Notes: a model not told the origin generated them from the letters alone. A stretch of DNA of 64,000 nt from Tritrichomonas musculus (GCA_039105265.1 JAPFFF010000013.1:124001-188000), one strand, 5' to 3'. Positions 1 through 10,854 are shown, counted from the first letter of the stretch. A program made the numbers and translations.

Positions 1-119
1 TAAAGACCGTCTTTTAATGTCTGTGAAGTTTTTTTATAATTGGCGGAGTAAATGATTGGAGACTCGCCGGGCTTTTCAGGTTGGTTGTTTAATATTGTTA
101 CAGATTGATCTGATCCCAT
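1..119 (-). CDS. 5' end of an unidentified gene, cut by the window edge
   Basis: A reading frame on the minus strand opens with ATG at 119-117 and runs out of the window after about 39 codons without a stop. It begins MGSDQSVTILNN and contains the stretch EKPGESPIIYSANYKK. A TCATT initiator-like motif lies 13 nt upstream (130-134), the spacing used by trichomonad genes, which supports the start. The PGESPI(I)Y wording recalls the N-terminus of long-chain acyl-CoA synthetases, but 39 residues cannot establish this; treat the product as unknown. The local base composition is richer in G and C than the flanking spacer, as expected of a coding segment. Confidence 0.55.
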   Translation of the reverse strand, partial: MGSDQSVTILNNQPEKPGESPIIYSANYKKTSQTLKDGL

Positions 120-129
120 ATTAAAACTA

Positions 130-134
130 AATGA
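130..134 (-). promoter_or_regulatory. Initiator-like TCATT motif
   Basis: TCATT on the minus strand with its A 13 nt before the ATG at 119. It matches the trichomonad Inr consensus TCA(+1)PyW in sequence and spacing. Confidence 0.45.
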
Positions 135-665
135 TCTAATGGATAATGAAAATAAAAATGAAGTGTTTGGACTTTTTATTCAATTGATGGTAAAAAATTG
201 CATTGATTTATAAAAAAATCAATTATCTTCATAATTAAGTGATTATTTGATTTATTTTCATCTTTTATATATATTTTATTATATAAATATATGATTTTTT
301 CTATTTATTTAACATTTTTCCTTTATATTTTCAAAATATAATCGAAATTAATTCTTTTTAAAGTAAAAAAATATTTCTCTCAATTTGTACAATTGAATTC
401 AAATTACTATCATCTATAATAAAGAACATATTTCCCCAATAAAATGAAAAAATGTATCAATTATGGTGCAAATCTTTATATGGCTAGATAAATATAATAC
501 ATTCAAATTATAAAATAAATTGAGGGCCAAAGTCTTCTTCTTTGAAATTTTCTGATAAAATAGCTTATGGAGTTTTTAATATCAACGAATTCGAATAATG
601 TAAAAACTGTAATATATATGTTATATTCGATCATTTTTTGGAGGAAATTAGTTCCGTTTGAAGTA

Positions 666-938
666 CAGTAATTCCAAAAATCTCAGATATATTCAATTAA
701 TCTCAGACATTTTTGAGAAAACTTTTAATTATTTGAAAGAATTTATTCAATCTATAGAATTATTTTAAGAGTATATTTGTTCAATGATTTGAATAGGCAA
801 TGATATTTGACCTTTTTATTCTTCATTGAAAAAGTAGGAATTTTGAAAGTTTTTTGAAAAAAATTGAAAGTCTTTCAGTGAGTTTTCTCAAAAATGTCTG
901 AGAATTTTTCTTTATGTCTGAGATTATTTGAATTACGG
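666..938. mobile_element. 273-bp MITE with imperfect ~58-bp terminal inverted repeats and TA target duplication
   Basis: The left end starts CAGTAATTCCAAAAATCTCA and the right end, read on the other strand, starts CCGTAATTCAAATAATCTCA. The similarity continues through CTCAGACATTTTTGAGAAAAC, giving arms of about 58 bp with mismatches. A TA dinucleotide flanks each end (664-665 and 939-940), which is the target duplication of Tc1/mariner-type elements. The middle (about 155 bp) has no reading frame, so it is a non-autonomous MITE. The arm mismatches suggest an old copy. Confidence 0.75.
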
Positions 939-940
939 TA

Positions 941-1353
941 TTTATTTGGAAACCGTTTATTATTTTTATTTCATCGTTCAGAATTATTATTGATAAAAAA
1001 GTAAAAAAAAAAGCATTGTTATTGATAAATAATTCAAAAACCTAAGAAAATGTAAAACGATGATAATCTAAAAATATGAATAATTTTCAAAAATAAAAAT
1101 GCAAATTTTCATGCTATGATTATCGAAATACTTCTATATATTCATTTTGAGCCATCGTTATCTCTTAAAATTGCCTTAATATAAAGATGATCGTTATCTC
1201 TTCATATTATTGAAAGGTCAATTAATTTGTCCTTTTTTGCCATTTATTATCTTTTTTTGATATGATGTACTTTGTCAGCGGAATTGTTTATAATATTACC
1301 AATATATATTGTTTACATTTTATTTTTACCTAACTGTTCAATTTCCTTTTTAG

Positions 1354-1388
<35 letters not shown>

Positions 1389-2134
1389 AAATTTTCAAGA
1401 TTGATTTTGAGAATAAAGGAAAAACATTTCCTTCAATGAGTTAGATTATTTTGTATTCTTTTTTCATAATTTTCATAATGAAATTGTTTAAACAAAGAAA
1501 CAAAATTGAAGATTACAAACTCATCTATTTCTTGCTTGATTGTTTAGAAGATTCATAATCTGTAAATTCTTTTCATAATCTGTAAATTCTTGTTTTTCAA
1601 TAAGACTTTGTTTGTTTAATTTTTTTAATACCATTCTTTTTCTTTCTGTTAGCTTCATTTGAATCATGCCTGAACAAGTAATGCATGCTTTGTTCCTAAC
1701 ACTTGTTTGCTTGTTCTGTTTGATTTTATGTGACTGATGAATTATTTTCTTCAAAATATTTTTATGATTCACATCACTTTCTTTATTTTCATTTTATTTT
1801 GATTCGTTTGAATTTTGTTTTCAATCAAAATTTTGAGATTAATTCTGATAAAAAGTTTAAATGTGCAATTCAAGATCAAGAAGAATTATCATGTTTTTCT
1901 AATGTGTATTTGATATATCTTTGTGTTTATTCAGTCGTTAACAAAGTTCTCCAAGATTTAAAATATCTGCTTTATTTGAATGCTTCATATCATTTTTTTT
2001 GGATCAACAAAACTCACTCATTATTTTTTATTATCAACTAGAGCTTTATCTGTAATTAGCAAATACATATAAAATAAAAATCACTCTTTTATTCTAAAAT
2101 ATATTATGATTAGCTTAATGATACAGTGTACATT
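941..2134. other. Intergenic AT-rich stretch with a 33-bp poly(A) tract
   Basis: No supported gene is visible. A run of 33 A lies at 1354-1386. The phrase ggtcaattaatttgtcctt at about 1216 recurs near 37737. Short open frames on both strands in 1520-2040 are lysine/asparagine-rich and look like chance frames in AT-rich DNA. Confidence 0.5.
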
Positions 2135-4759
2135 TTATTTATAAAATTTTAAAATTTCACTCATTTTTGGTTGTATCGTTATAAATCTGAGTGATGAATA
2201 TCGAAATAGATCTTCGTTGATCGATTTCAATTCAGAATTCTCTGCAATCTCAATTATCTGAAGTTTCCTGCAAGAATAGAAGACGTCAAATCCGATTTTC
2301 GTAACTTTTTGAGGAACAAAAAAGCTTTCGATTGAAGAAGCATAGAAAGCTTCTCTGCCAATTGACTGCAGCTCTGAATCATCATCGAGAATGACTCTTT
2401 TAAGCTCACTGAAGCCATAAAACGCGCACTCATCGATTTTCTTTATGTAAGATGGAATTTTGACAGCCGAAATTTGCGGAAGAGCGCAAACAAGAACATC
2501 AGTGATGTCACTTTTTTTGGGATCAGATTTCCCACAAATAATTGAATTATTTAAGCAAGTGAAATTTTTATTATCATCCATTATTTTTATTGATTTTAAA
2601 TTTTCTGAACTACAACACCAGCATTCTTTCAATACTGACAATTTAGATGGAATTGTAAAGCTTTCAAAAGCACAATTTTGAAATGCGTATTTTTCAATTG
2701 TTTTCAAATTTGAATCGGCATCAAATTGAACTTTTTCAAGACAAACACAGAATGAAAATGCATATTCACATATCTGTGCCAATTTGGAAGGAAGTGTGAT
2801 GCTTCTTATCATTGAGAATGAAAAGGCGGATTTTTGAATCAATTCCAATTTTGAATCCTTCTCAAATTCCACTTTTTGAAGCTTTCTGCAAAGTTGAAAA
2901 GCATTCTCGCCAATGTAAGTCACGTTCTTAGGAATAGCAATGCTTTCTAATGCTGTATCATTAAACACAGATTTATTGATTGACTGAAGTTTTGAATTTT
3001 TTTCAAATAAAACGGTTTTTAACTTTTTGCATGAATTGAAAGATGACTCTTCAATTATTGCTACATTTGAGGGAATAAATAGTCGTTCAATCGAACTGGA
3101 TGAAAATGAAGATTCTTCAATACACCTCAATTTAATTGATCTTGAAAGGTCAATTTGTGTCAGTTTATCACAATATGAAAATGATTTTTTGCCAATTGAC
3201 GTCACATTTGACGGAATTGAAATTTCAGTGACTGATGAATACGAAAACGCATTTTTATTAATTGTGCGTAATTCAGACTCATCTGAGAATTCAACAACTT
3301 GCAAGTTCTTGCATTGGTAAAATGAATTCTCGCTTATTTGAGTGACTTTTTTTGGAATGAAAACTTTTTCAATGGAAGACTGTGAAAAAGCTTCTTTTTC
3401 AATAAAAACTAATTCTGAATCAACTTGAAAATCAACTTTTTTAAGTTGTTTACAAGAATTAAAAGCAGATTCACCGATTTTTTTGGCATTTTTAGGAATA
3501 GAAATGCTCTGAATTGATGACATGTGAAATGAAAATTTTTCAATATTTGTCAACTGCGAATTTTCAGCGAATTCAACAGTTTTAAGTTGCTTACATCCTT
3601 CAAAAGAATAAGGTGCAATTACCTTAATAAATGACGGAATTTGACAACTGTCAATATCACGACTGGCAAAAACAAGAACATCGAAAAATTCGTTATTTTT
3701 GTCAGATTTTCCAACGATCAATTTCCCATCGAAAAACGATACGTTTTGAATTTCATTTTCAATTATTTGAATATTTGTGAGGTTCATAACATCAGAGCAC
3801 CAAAAGTCTTCAAATTCACAAATACCGGACGGAATTGACAGACTTTCAATTGACGAGTTCGAGAAAACAAATTTTTTAATTTTTTTTATTTCAGAATTTT
3901 GGGCGAATTTGACACTTTTCAAATTCTTACAGCAAGCAAAACAACTCTCGCCAACATGAGTCACATGTGAAGGAATACAAATGCTTTCAAGTGATGAATT
4001 GTAAAAAGCTTTCTCACCAATCGATCGGAGTTCTGAATCAGTTGGAAATTGAATTGATTTTATTTGAGTTGAATTTTGAAACAATTTTTCTTTTATGCTC
4101 ACAATTGTGAACTTTTTGGACTGATGTTCAATTGAATGAGGGATGAAAATGTCACCTTTGGCATCAATGCTTTCATTCACAATCGCGGTAAAATCTTCAT
4201 AATCCAAAAGAAACGAAAAATCATTGAAAACAATTTTTTTACTTGTCAGTGAAATGACTTGTTCTAAATTTCCTTGTACACATGATCGATGCAAATCGAT
4301 TTTGATCTGCACAAACTCATAAAAACTGTCAATTCCGTTATAAATGAGGAGTCTTTGAAGGATTTTTTGATATTTTTCTTTTTTGGTGATTAGATGGTTG
4401 TGATTGGCGTCAAGTTTATGCTTTAAGCTTTCTTTTCTGGATAATAATGTGGAAATTTTGAGTTTATTGGTGAAATTCTTGTAAAGTTTGATTAATGCCT
4501 TCATTAAATCGAATTCCTCACTTATTTGTTCATATTCGGTAATTGTACTTGGATTAAAATTTGGAATCTCTCTGTTTATCCAATATTTGATAAATGATTC
4601 TAAAACATTTACACTAACATCGGATTGAACTATATATTGTTGATTAATTATTATTTTGTTGTAAATATCTTCTTTAATGTCACTTAAATGATAAATTTCT
4701 GTTGGGATTTGGTATACTTTGGATTTAAAAATTAGATTAAAAGTAGCTTGACTACTCAT
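2135..4759 (-). CDS. BspA-like leucine-rich repeat protein (LRR_5 family), 874 aa
   Basis: Residues 1-160 form a non-repeat N-terminal part (starts MSSQATFNLIFKSKVYQIP) like the BTB-like or cap region that precedes LRRs in trichomonad proteins, including a basic helical stretch near 90-135. From about residue 160 to the C-terminus come some 20-25 repeats of the TpLRR/BspA type, about 23 residues each, with the recurring pattern L(K/R)xVxFxxxSxLxxIxxxAFxxSxIExIxIP. There is no signal peptide and no C-terminal membrane segment; the protein ends EILKFYK, so it is predicted to be intracellular, unlike surface BspA proteins with a TM anchor. BspA-like proteins form one of the largest gene families of trichomonads, involved in adhesion or protein binding. 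The frame is intact. A CTTTTTGAGA motif lies about 60 nt upstream of the ATG. Confidence 0.9.
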   Translation of the reverse strand: MSSQATFNLIFKSKVYQIPTEIYHLSDIKEDIYNKIIINQQYIVQSDVSVNVLESFIKYWINREIPNFNPSTITEYEQISEEFDLMKALIKLYKNFTNKLKISTLLSRKESLKHKLDANHNHLITKKEKYQKILQRLLIYNGIDSFYEFVQIKIDLHRSCVQGNLEQVISLTSKKIVFNDFSFLLDYEDFTAIVNESIDAKGDIFIPHSIEHQSKKFTIVSIKEKLFQNSTQIKSIQFPTDSELRSIGEKAFYNSSLESICIPSHVTHVGESCFACCKNLKSVKFAQNSEIKKIKKFVFSNSSIESLSIPSGICEFEDFWCSDVMNLTNIQIIENEIQNVSFFDGKLIVGKSDKNNEFFDVLVFASRDIDSCQIPSFIKVIAPYSFEGCKQLKTVEFAENSQLTNIEKFSFHMSSIQSISIPKNAKKIGESAFNSCKQLKKVDFQVDSELVFIEKEAFSQSSIEKVFIPKKVTQISENSFYQCKNLQVVEFSDESELRTINKNAFSYSSVTEISIPSNVTSIGKKSFSYCDKLTQIDLSRSIKLRCIEESSFSSSSIERLFIPSNVAIIEESSFNSCKKLKTVLFEKNSKLQSINKSVFNDTALESIAIPKNVTYIGENAFQLCRKLQKVEFEKDSKLELIQKSAFSFSMIRSITLPSKLAQICEYAFSFCVCLEKVQFDADSNLKTIEKYAFQNCAFESFTIPSKLSVLKECWCCSSENLKSIKIMDDNKNFTCLNNSIICGKSDPKKSDITDVLVCALPQISAVKIPSYIKKIDECAFYGFSELKRVILDDDSELQSIGREAFYASSIESFFVPQKVTKIGFDVFYSCRKLQIIEIAENSELKSINEDLFRYSSLRFITIQPKMSEILKFYK

Positions 4760-5748
4760 TCACCTATTAAATTAAATTGAGACTAAATTTTTTGTGTATT
4801 TGACGATCATATTTTTCTCAAAAAGTGAAAATGTCTTGAAACATTGATTTTATATTGATTATTAGTTAATAAAATAAAAAATAAATATATAATCTGGTTA
4901 GTTTCAAGAATGAATTATATCTTTATAAAATATAAAATCTATCTAATATTTAAAATTTGATTTGAAAAATCTCAAACAGATATTTATTCCTTTGATGATA
5001 CTACAACAATTAAGCTAAATCTATTTTGGGATTAAGTTTTCATGCTCCTGATTACAAAGATATTGTTTATACATTCTCATAAGTTATCAAAACATAAAGA
5101 GATGAGCTTATATATCAATTCCATTTCTATATTTATGACTCAAAAATTATTATTTTTGATAATAAGCATCAAAATTTAAACTTTTTTTGGACTTGATAAT
5201 TAAGATATCAAATAATATTTTATAACCTTCAAAAATTGAGAGTTGCTAAGTAAAATTGTGTTGGAAAATTTTAAATTGTTGAGTGTGTTAACTTTTTTGC
5301 ATTGAATTCTATCTGAAACCATATTTGATTTATGAAGTTATAAATATGATAAAGTATTTACATTATTTTTGAATGAAAAGCGTGTAGCATCCCTAATGCT
5401 AATTGCGAAAACCTTAATGCTTTTCATTATATGAATATATTCATAAAATTTAGAGGAAAATTTTACAATCATTGAATTTGATACCAACCATTCAATTTAA
5501 AAAATTATAAAATCCAATCCATATCGAATTATTTATAAAATTTAATGATTTTATTATTATTAAAAAAAGTAGTATTATGCATTTAATTGTTTTGTATTGA
5601 TAATTAATTTTAATTATTCAAGAAAAAATAAATACAAAAATTAAAAAAAAAACGAATCCTTTTTTAATTTAATTTTCAAATAGTCTCTGAAATCAAAATT
5701 TTAATTCAATATAAACCAAATATTATACAGTTTACATTTATCCCATTC
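4760..5748. promoter_or_regulatory. Divergent intergenic region between the LRR gene and the 5749 gene
   Basis: About 1 kb of AT-rich DNA between two divergently transcribed genes. On the LRR side ACTTTTTGAGA (minus strand) lies about 60 nt from the ATG. Next to the 5749 start there is only a weak initiator-like CCATTC. Nothing else is recognisable. Confidence 0.35.
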
Positions 5749-6198
5749 ATGAATTTAAATATTCAAATCGACTCTTTAAGCTTCTTAAACAAACTCGTTC
5801 AGCCAAGTGATACTATTCGTATAATTATAACCACATTTCCAGAGGATGAAACTCAAGCAATTAGTATTGAATCCAAAAAAATTAAAGAAACTCAACCAGT
5901 TTTCACATTTGGTATCAGTCATTTAACTAAAAAAATAATTGCTGTTTTCAGGAAGAAAAATAATTTTAAAAAAGATTATATCTTTGCTTCTACAATTATT
6001 AGATCTGATCAATTTCCAAATAAAATTAACGACAAATACGATTCGGAAGTGAAAGTTATTTCTCTTTATGAGCCTTTTCCATCAGATTCCAGTCATAATC
6101 ACTCATTACTTGAAAATAGAGGAGTTATAGGGAGAATGGAAGTTCGATTTGCTCTATCAGGAGTATCTCGAAGTGCTTGTAGCATTAATAAGCTATAA
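5749..6198 (+). CDS. Hypothetical protein, 149 aa, possible C2-like beta-rich fold
   Basis: This is an intact frame starting MNLNIQIDSLSFLNKLV. It has alternating hydrophobic beta-strand-like stretches (IRIIITTFP, KKIIAVFRKK, DYIFASTIIRSDQFP) and ends with GVIGRMEVRFALSGVSR before a short tail. The strand pattern and the VIGRMEVRFAL closing phrase resemble small C2-like proteins encoded in trichomonads, but no calcium-binding aspartate cluster is evident, so the function is unknown. The base composition is more even than the flanks, supporting real coding. The closest start signal is an initiator-like CCATTC touching the ATG. It sits alone, divergent from the LRR gene. Confidence 0.6.
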   Translation: MNLNIQIDSLSFLNKLVQPSDTIRIIITTFPEDETQAISIESKKIKETQPVFTFGISHLTKKIIAVFRKKNNFKKDYIFASTIIRSDQFPNKINDKYDSEVKVISLYEPFPSDSSHNHSLLENRGVIGRMEVRFALSGVSRSACSINKL

Positions 6199-6830
6199 AA
6201 TATAAAAAAAAGATGATTCAGCTTCATTATTTTAGTATGTTATAGTTAATGAAAACAGAAAAAGTAATTATTTACTTTTAATGTAAATGAATTACCTATA
6301 AAAGACGGAAGCAAGAGTTCTTAGCATATAATATCCGAGGTGATTACTTGAAAAAAGTATTAAAATGTAAACGTTTCATTGCTTTTATTACAGCATATAA
6401 AATGAAAGCATTATATTTATTTTTTGTAGATTTAATGGAGATCAATTCTATTAATTTTTTATAAAAAGTTTTTTCTGCAAAATTGTTTGATTTTATACTA
6501 TTTAAATCATTTAAATAGTATTCCACTTGTTAAAAGGCTGTTATAAATTTAATATAAAAATGTAAAAATGATGATGATGGATTAAAATTTAAATTATTTT
6601 AGAATAATTTGTGAACATATTAAATCTGAAATAATAAGCATTAAAAAATCATTTTCACTTTGGATATAACGCCTTTTAATTTATAAAAACAGATTCTCAA
6701 AATTCAGAAGATTCTCAATTTTGTTAGTTTTACAATTGTAAAAAATAAAAAATAATAAAAAGAAAATAAAAATAACTAAAATTAAATCATTTTTAATGAT
6801 TTAAATAAGGATAAGCAAATAAAATGCTTA
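6199..6830. other. AT-rich spacer, no supported gene
   Basis: A 60-codon minus-strand open frame near 6344-6526 has no recognisable features and no promoter motif. Nothing else is seen. Confidence 0.4.
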
Positions 6831-7390
6831 TCAAATGCTGTTTGCATCAGTATTCAAATTCTCATTTTCAACTTGATCATCAGAGAATGAATGCCTCCTT
6901 TTTTTAACAATAATATCAAGAGTAACAGCAACTAAAATAATTAAAGCAACTCCTGCAACAGGAACTGCCAATGAAGAGAACAATTTCATTGCTAATTTGT
7001 AGACATTATTGAAGATTGGGTTCTTCAAGTCAACCTTAGCGAAATTGCGATTCAAAGCGCGACTAGCGTCGCAAGGTGAAATATTGTCTACAAATTGGCC
7101 AATCAATATGGTGAGCGTCCTTGTCAATTAGGCCACTGAAATGGCAATTGCTGATGAGCAACTTATGATCATTGTTTCCGTGTGAATAAAAGATAGAACT
7201 CTTTGAGTCTTTGCTGATTTCGAATTTGCAGTAAGAAATCACAAAAGTGGCCAGTTCTTTATTGAGTGTCTTTGCAGACAAAGAGAAGTCATCGGTGACC
7301 TTTACCAAATATAATGAAGTTCAAGTGTAAGTACTCCAAGAGTAACATATCTTTCCCCATATATCCAGTTATTTCTCTTCTCTTGATTTC
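6831..7390 (-). pseudogene. Relic of a surface membrane protein: beta-helix-like repeats, TM segment and short cytoplasmic tail
   Basis: Two overlapping minus-strand frames join conceptually near 7063-7127. The upstream one has repeat-like text (FVISYCKFEISKD, LLISNCHFSGLI) resembling the parallel beta-helix repeats of trichomonad Pmp-like surface proteins. The downstream one has NFAKVDLKN, then a strong membrane segment (AVPVAGVALIILVAVTLDII), a basic stop-transfer KKRR and a 20-residue acidic tail ending NTDANSI. This is the C-terminal architecture of trichomonad surface proteins. A frameshift separates the two parts and the frame breaks again upstream of about 7320, so it is the 3' remnant of a dead gene. 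Confidence 0.6.
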
Positions 7391-7679
7391 AAGGATAAGC
7401 TCTATTTCTACCAAATAATAAAAATTGTATAATTGATATAGCCATTTTCTTGGCAATAAATGATAACATTTTTCTCATCATGCAAAATAAGATTTTTTTT
7501 AATTTACTTATATGGAACAGCCACTAAAGGTTTTAAATATTTCTTTAATAGTTCCCATAAATTAAAAAATCTTTCAAAAAGTTTTAGACCATTCAAAGAA
7601 TAGGCTAAATATCATTATTTAAACTGTTTGGTGGGTTAGTTGCATTAGCTTATATTGCTTTTTTATCAAGTAATGAAAG

Positions 7680-8263
7680 AGAAAATTGAGAGAATAAGAT
7701 CCTTCCAATCTTGAAGTGTAGCAGAAGTGTCTAAATCTGATCTAACTCCGTTTACATAAACAGTAGGCGTTTTTTCTAAGCCACGAATCAAAGAGTACCA
7801 TCTGTATAACGCTTTGATCATCGTAATTTAATTCAAACGTACTTTTGTCAATTCCAGTTTTTGATACAGCGTATTGTTCTGCCAGCTCTTTCACTTTTGC
7901 TTCGCTTGATTGCTTTAATATGGCTGGGTAAAATTGAATTTGCTCAAATTTTCCTAACAACCCATCAATCATCGTCTTTACATATTCTTCGGATTCTTTA
8001 AAACAAGCGAATATTGATCTTGTAAGAAGATATGACCATGTGTCAGTAAGAATATCGAAGAAATGATAAACAACTTTAACCTATGTTGGATATTCAGCTC
8101 AAATTTTTTGAATTGTACTATATTGTGATGCACATGCAGGACAAGTTATATCTATAAAAATCTCAGGGTTGATTGGAGCATAACTTGGTCCATATTTGAT
8201 TCCTGATGGTCTACTTGGAATAGGGATCAAATTTGTACAAAGTGTAGCAAATATTATAAGCAT
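7680..8263 (-). pseudogene. Decayed DsbA-like thioredoxin-fold protein with signal peptide
   Basis: From an ATG at 8263 the minus strand reads MLIIFATLCTNLIPIPSRP, a plausible signal peptide, then a thioredoxin-fold start with the active-site-like phrase IDITCPACA (CPAC, a CxxC). Later segments VKVVYHFFDILTDTW, KELAEQYAVSKTGID and LEKTPTVYVNGVRSD match the order of a DsbA-type domain, whose closing cis-Pro strand is typically TPTVyVNG. Two in-frame stops follow the CPAC region and a frameshift lies near 7800, so the gene is dead. The predicted ancestor was a secreted or ER thiol-disulfide oxidoreductase. Confidence 0.7.
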
Positions 8264-8477
8264 TTAACAATATCTAAAAATTTTTAAAATTCACTTTTTA
8301 AAAGATTTTAATATAGAAAAAATTGTGTATTTTGCTTTAAAAAGTTGGATAATTTATTCAATTTTTCTTTTGTTATATAAATATCAATTTCTTAAAAAAT
8401 AAAATTTAAATGCATTCAATTATAAATTTTATATAAATACTATTTTATAAATTTGTTATTTTTATAAAAATTATATT

Positions 8478-8870
8478 TTAAAATTTGAACCGAACAGAAA
8501 AAAGAAGCATCTGAGTCTCGAGCAAAAAAGAATTGATTTCAAAGATAGATTGCTCTATATTTGCATCTAATAATAAATTATTTTGATTGATATATGAAAT
8601 GTATTCATCAATTGAGTCATTTCTAATCAAATTACAGATGAAATCATCATTTTCTCTAAGCTTTCTCTTCTCATCAAAATCTTCTGTTAATTCAACATTC
8701 AATATATTATTTGTAATGAAATCTTTGATTTCTGGATAAAAATAATGTGGATATTACTTATTAAAATATATTTTTGCCATCATGAAAGATACAACTGATT
8801 CGTATACAGTCAAAATTTTTATTTGAATTAAATATAAAAGAATTCTTTGATTGTTTTGAAAAGTTACAAG
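8478..8870 (-). pseudogene. Truncated ankyrin-family (DUF3447-type) fragment
   Basis: The minus strand encodes DEKRKLRENDDFICNLIRND followed by an acidic/aliphatic stretch ending FEINSFLLETQ. This is clearly the same family as the N-terminal domain of the gene at 13988-14917 (DEKRKLGENDDYLCKLIRLN). An upstream portion (QRILLYLIQIKI, YPEIKDFITNN) matches the preceding part of that gene but is interrupted by a stop. The ankyrin repeats themselves are missing. It is the remnant of a paralogue. Confidence 0.65.
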
Positions 8871-9190
8871 ATTTCAAAATTGGGTAATTTCGTTTTGATT
8901 GACTCTTCACATCATTTTTATATTATTTCTATTTTGCTGAAAATATTGGGAGTTCAATGGTGTTGATTTGACATTACTAGTAAAAAACGAAGAAATAACT
9001 TAAAATATGATTGGTTTTCAAAGGTTTTATGCTCATCAAAAAATTGAATTAAATTTTTTGATAGTTTTCCTTGATTTTTCATCATATGATGATATGTATG
9101 CTGTAAAAAAAATTACGAGGGCTTTTAATTTTGCGAATGAAATGCTGGGAATTCTTTTTTTTTGAAAAAATGTCAGATAAGAAAAAAATT
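8871..9190. other. AT-rich spacer downstream of tRNA-Thr
   Basis: No gene is seen. The minus-strand frame that runs from here through the tRNA is an artefact of the tRNA sequence. Confidence 0.4.
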
Positions 9191-9263
9191 TGCCTACGAG
9201 CGGAGTCGGACCGCCGACCTTTCGCTTACAAGGCGAACGCAATAACCACTATGCTACGCAGGC
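9191..9263 (-). tRNA. tRNA-Thr (anticodon TGT)
   Basis: The minus strand folds as a 73-nt tRNA. The acceptor is GCCTGCG paired with CGTAGGC (one G-T), followed by discriminator A. The D arm is GCATAGTGGTTATTGC, the anticodon stem TTCGC/GCGAA encloses loop CTTGTAA with TGT at 34-36, and the T arm carries GGTCCGACTCC. No intron is present and CCA is not encoded. A run of T follows on the minus strand (about 9190-9183), a Pol III terminator. It decodes ACA. Confidence 0.93.
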
Positions 9264-9419
9264 TTTGTTAAACAAAATTTTTATAATAATATTTTTTAGT
9301 TTATAACAAAGCAAAAATCATATAGATCAAGAAATCGATTTTGAGATGATTTTAATATTTGTTTCAGATCTTTTAAATTGGAACTGAATCTACTTGACCT
9401 AGACCTTCAGTTTAAAAAT

Positions 9420-10284
9420 TATTTCCCAAAAGCGGTTTTCTGATTAATAAAAAACAAATTCAATTTATGAATGCATTCCATATACTTTTACTCTCTCCAA
9501 ATACAAAAATAGAACATCAGATAAAGAAATTTTGAAAGAAATTGACTATATTAACTATTTGAATTAAGATGACTCAAATTTAAACGATACATATGATGGT
9601 GAATTTGAAAATCTAATCTCTTTAAGCATGCTATTTTTAATGAAAACTTGAAAAAATCTTAATTATTCCCAAATTGAATTGAAGCACAAAAAACAATGAA
9701 AGTCCATCAAGTTTTTTTGGTATTGATAAATATACCACATTCATCATTATAAGTGCTTTTTCAAGTCAGGTGTTAACAATCTCAGCGAATTTTGAATTGA
9801 CAAATTCAATTCCATCTAGGCTTGCTAAGTTTTGATTTTCTATATCGATAAATGATCCATTTTTCATTTATTTTCTTCAAGATATCTGATCTAGGCTTGT
9901 TAAGTTTCGATTTTCGAAAACAATAATTGATCCAAAGCCCTAATTCCTGTTGAAGCCAAACCAGTTCCAAAGCCCTCAAAAATTACAAAGACTGATATAT
10001 CAGAATCACAATTATTTATGATTACGCATAATCGTCTCGAAGTACCTACAGATACAAAACCAACAAGCATTAAAAAGATGTTTCATACAACTGATGAAAC
10101 AGCAGAAGCTGTTTCTTTATTTAACAATTCAATTCTTAACTTGTCTAAAATGAAGAACAAAACAGAAGTTTATGACGAGAGGCAGGAAACAGAAGATCCT
10201 TTGGAAAGATTCAGAGATAGAAATTTTTTTTTTTTTTTTAGAATTCTATCGGTTCTCCTCTGTTTAGTTCTGGGATTTACATAA
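9420..10284 (+). pseudogene. Decayed coding region of unknown family
   Basis: Several plus-strand stretches look coding in composition: a frame with IYECIPYTFTLSKY and DTYDGEFENLISLSMLF near 9450-9640, NNESPSSFFGIDKYTTFIII near 9690, and a long final segment from about 9946 (PVEAKPVPKPSKITKT) to 10284. The last part contains KMFHTTDETAEAVSLFNNSI and DERQETEDPLERFRDR before a poly(T) run. These stretches are separated by stops and frame changes, and the phrase atctaggcttgytaagtt occurs twice (about 9817 and 9890). I do not recognise the family. Confidence 0.35.
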
Positions 10285-10448
10285 AAAGAGATTATTTACA
10301 GGAGAAATGAAAAATATTTAATTCATTGATTATTCCCGCTTGAAAAAAAGTAAAGTTATTTCATATAATTTTCAGAATCATTTTTCCCTGAATTAAACAA
10401 AAAAATTGATGCAATTTTTTAAATCACATGTTTTTGTAACTTTAATGA

Positions 10449-10773
10449 TATTCTTTTTTGGGCCTATGGAGATGTTGATATAGTGAAAGTTTTACTTTCA
10501 CATAATAAAATTGATCCAAATTTATATGAAACTTATTATGATACTGCAGATAATGCAAACTACATCAGCAAAAAAGTTTCATTATATGATGCAATAAGCA
10601 ATGAAAAAATTGAAAAAATTAAATTACTTTTGGGACATCCCAAAATTAATGTTAATATTTGTACAAAAAGAATAATTGAAAATGATTCTGAAAATGAGGA
10701 AGAAGAAGAAAATAATTCTATTAAGAAAGTATATAATGAAACTCCTTTGTGTTATAATAAAGGATATAATTAA
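10449..10773 (+). pseudogene. Ankyrin-repeat fragment
   Basis: The frame DILFWAYGDVDIVKVLLSHN continues to EKIEKIKLLLGHPKINVNI, giving two ankyrin repeat cores, with an acidic insert (ENDSENEEEEENN) and a final NETPLCYN that would start the next repeat (T/S-PLxxA) before it stops. No N-terminal domain or start signal is visible upstream. It is a piece of a larger ankyrin gene in the opposite orientation to the locus at 11.3-14.9 kb. Confidence 0.6.
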
Positions 10774-10783
10774 AAGTTTATAC

Positions 10784-10824
10784 GAGCTACTTTTTGAGAC
10801 CGAATTTTTTCTCTCAAAAAGTCG
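10784..10824. repeat. Hairpin 1 of the CTACTTTTTGAGA palindrome cluster
   Basis: ACGAGCTACTTTTTGAGA is followed after a short spacer by TCTCAAAAAGTCGT: an imperfect inverted repeat sharing its core with hairpins 2 and 3 just downstream. Confidence 0.6.
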
Positions 10825-10854
10825 TTAATTGTAAGAAATTTACGATTTTATGGA

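Noticed and set aside
1521-2041. Opposed short open frames of 83 and 103 codons
   Set aside because: Lysine/asparagine or phenylalanine/tyrosine-rich text as expected by chance in AT-rich DNA; no domain and no initiator.
9036-9242. 68-codon minus-strand frame overlapping tRNA-Thr
   Set aside because: Its first 25 residues are the tRNA; the rest is spacer.
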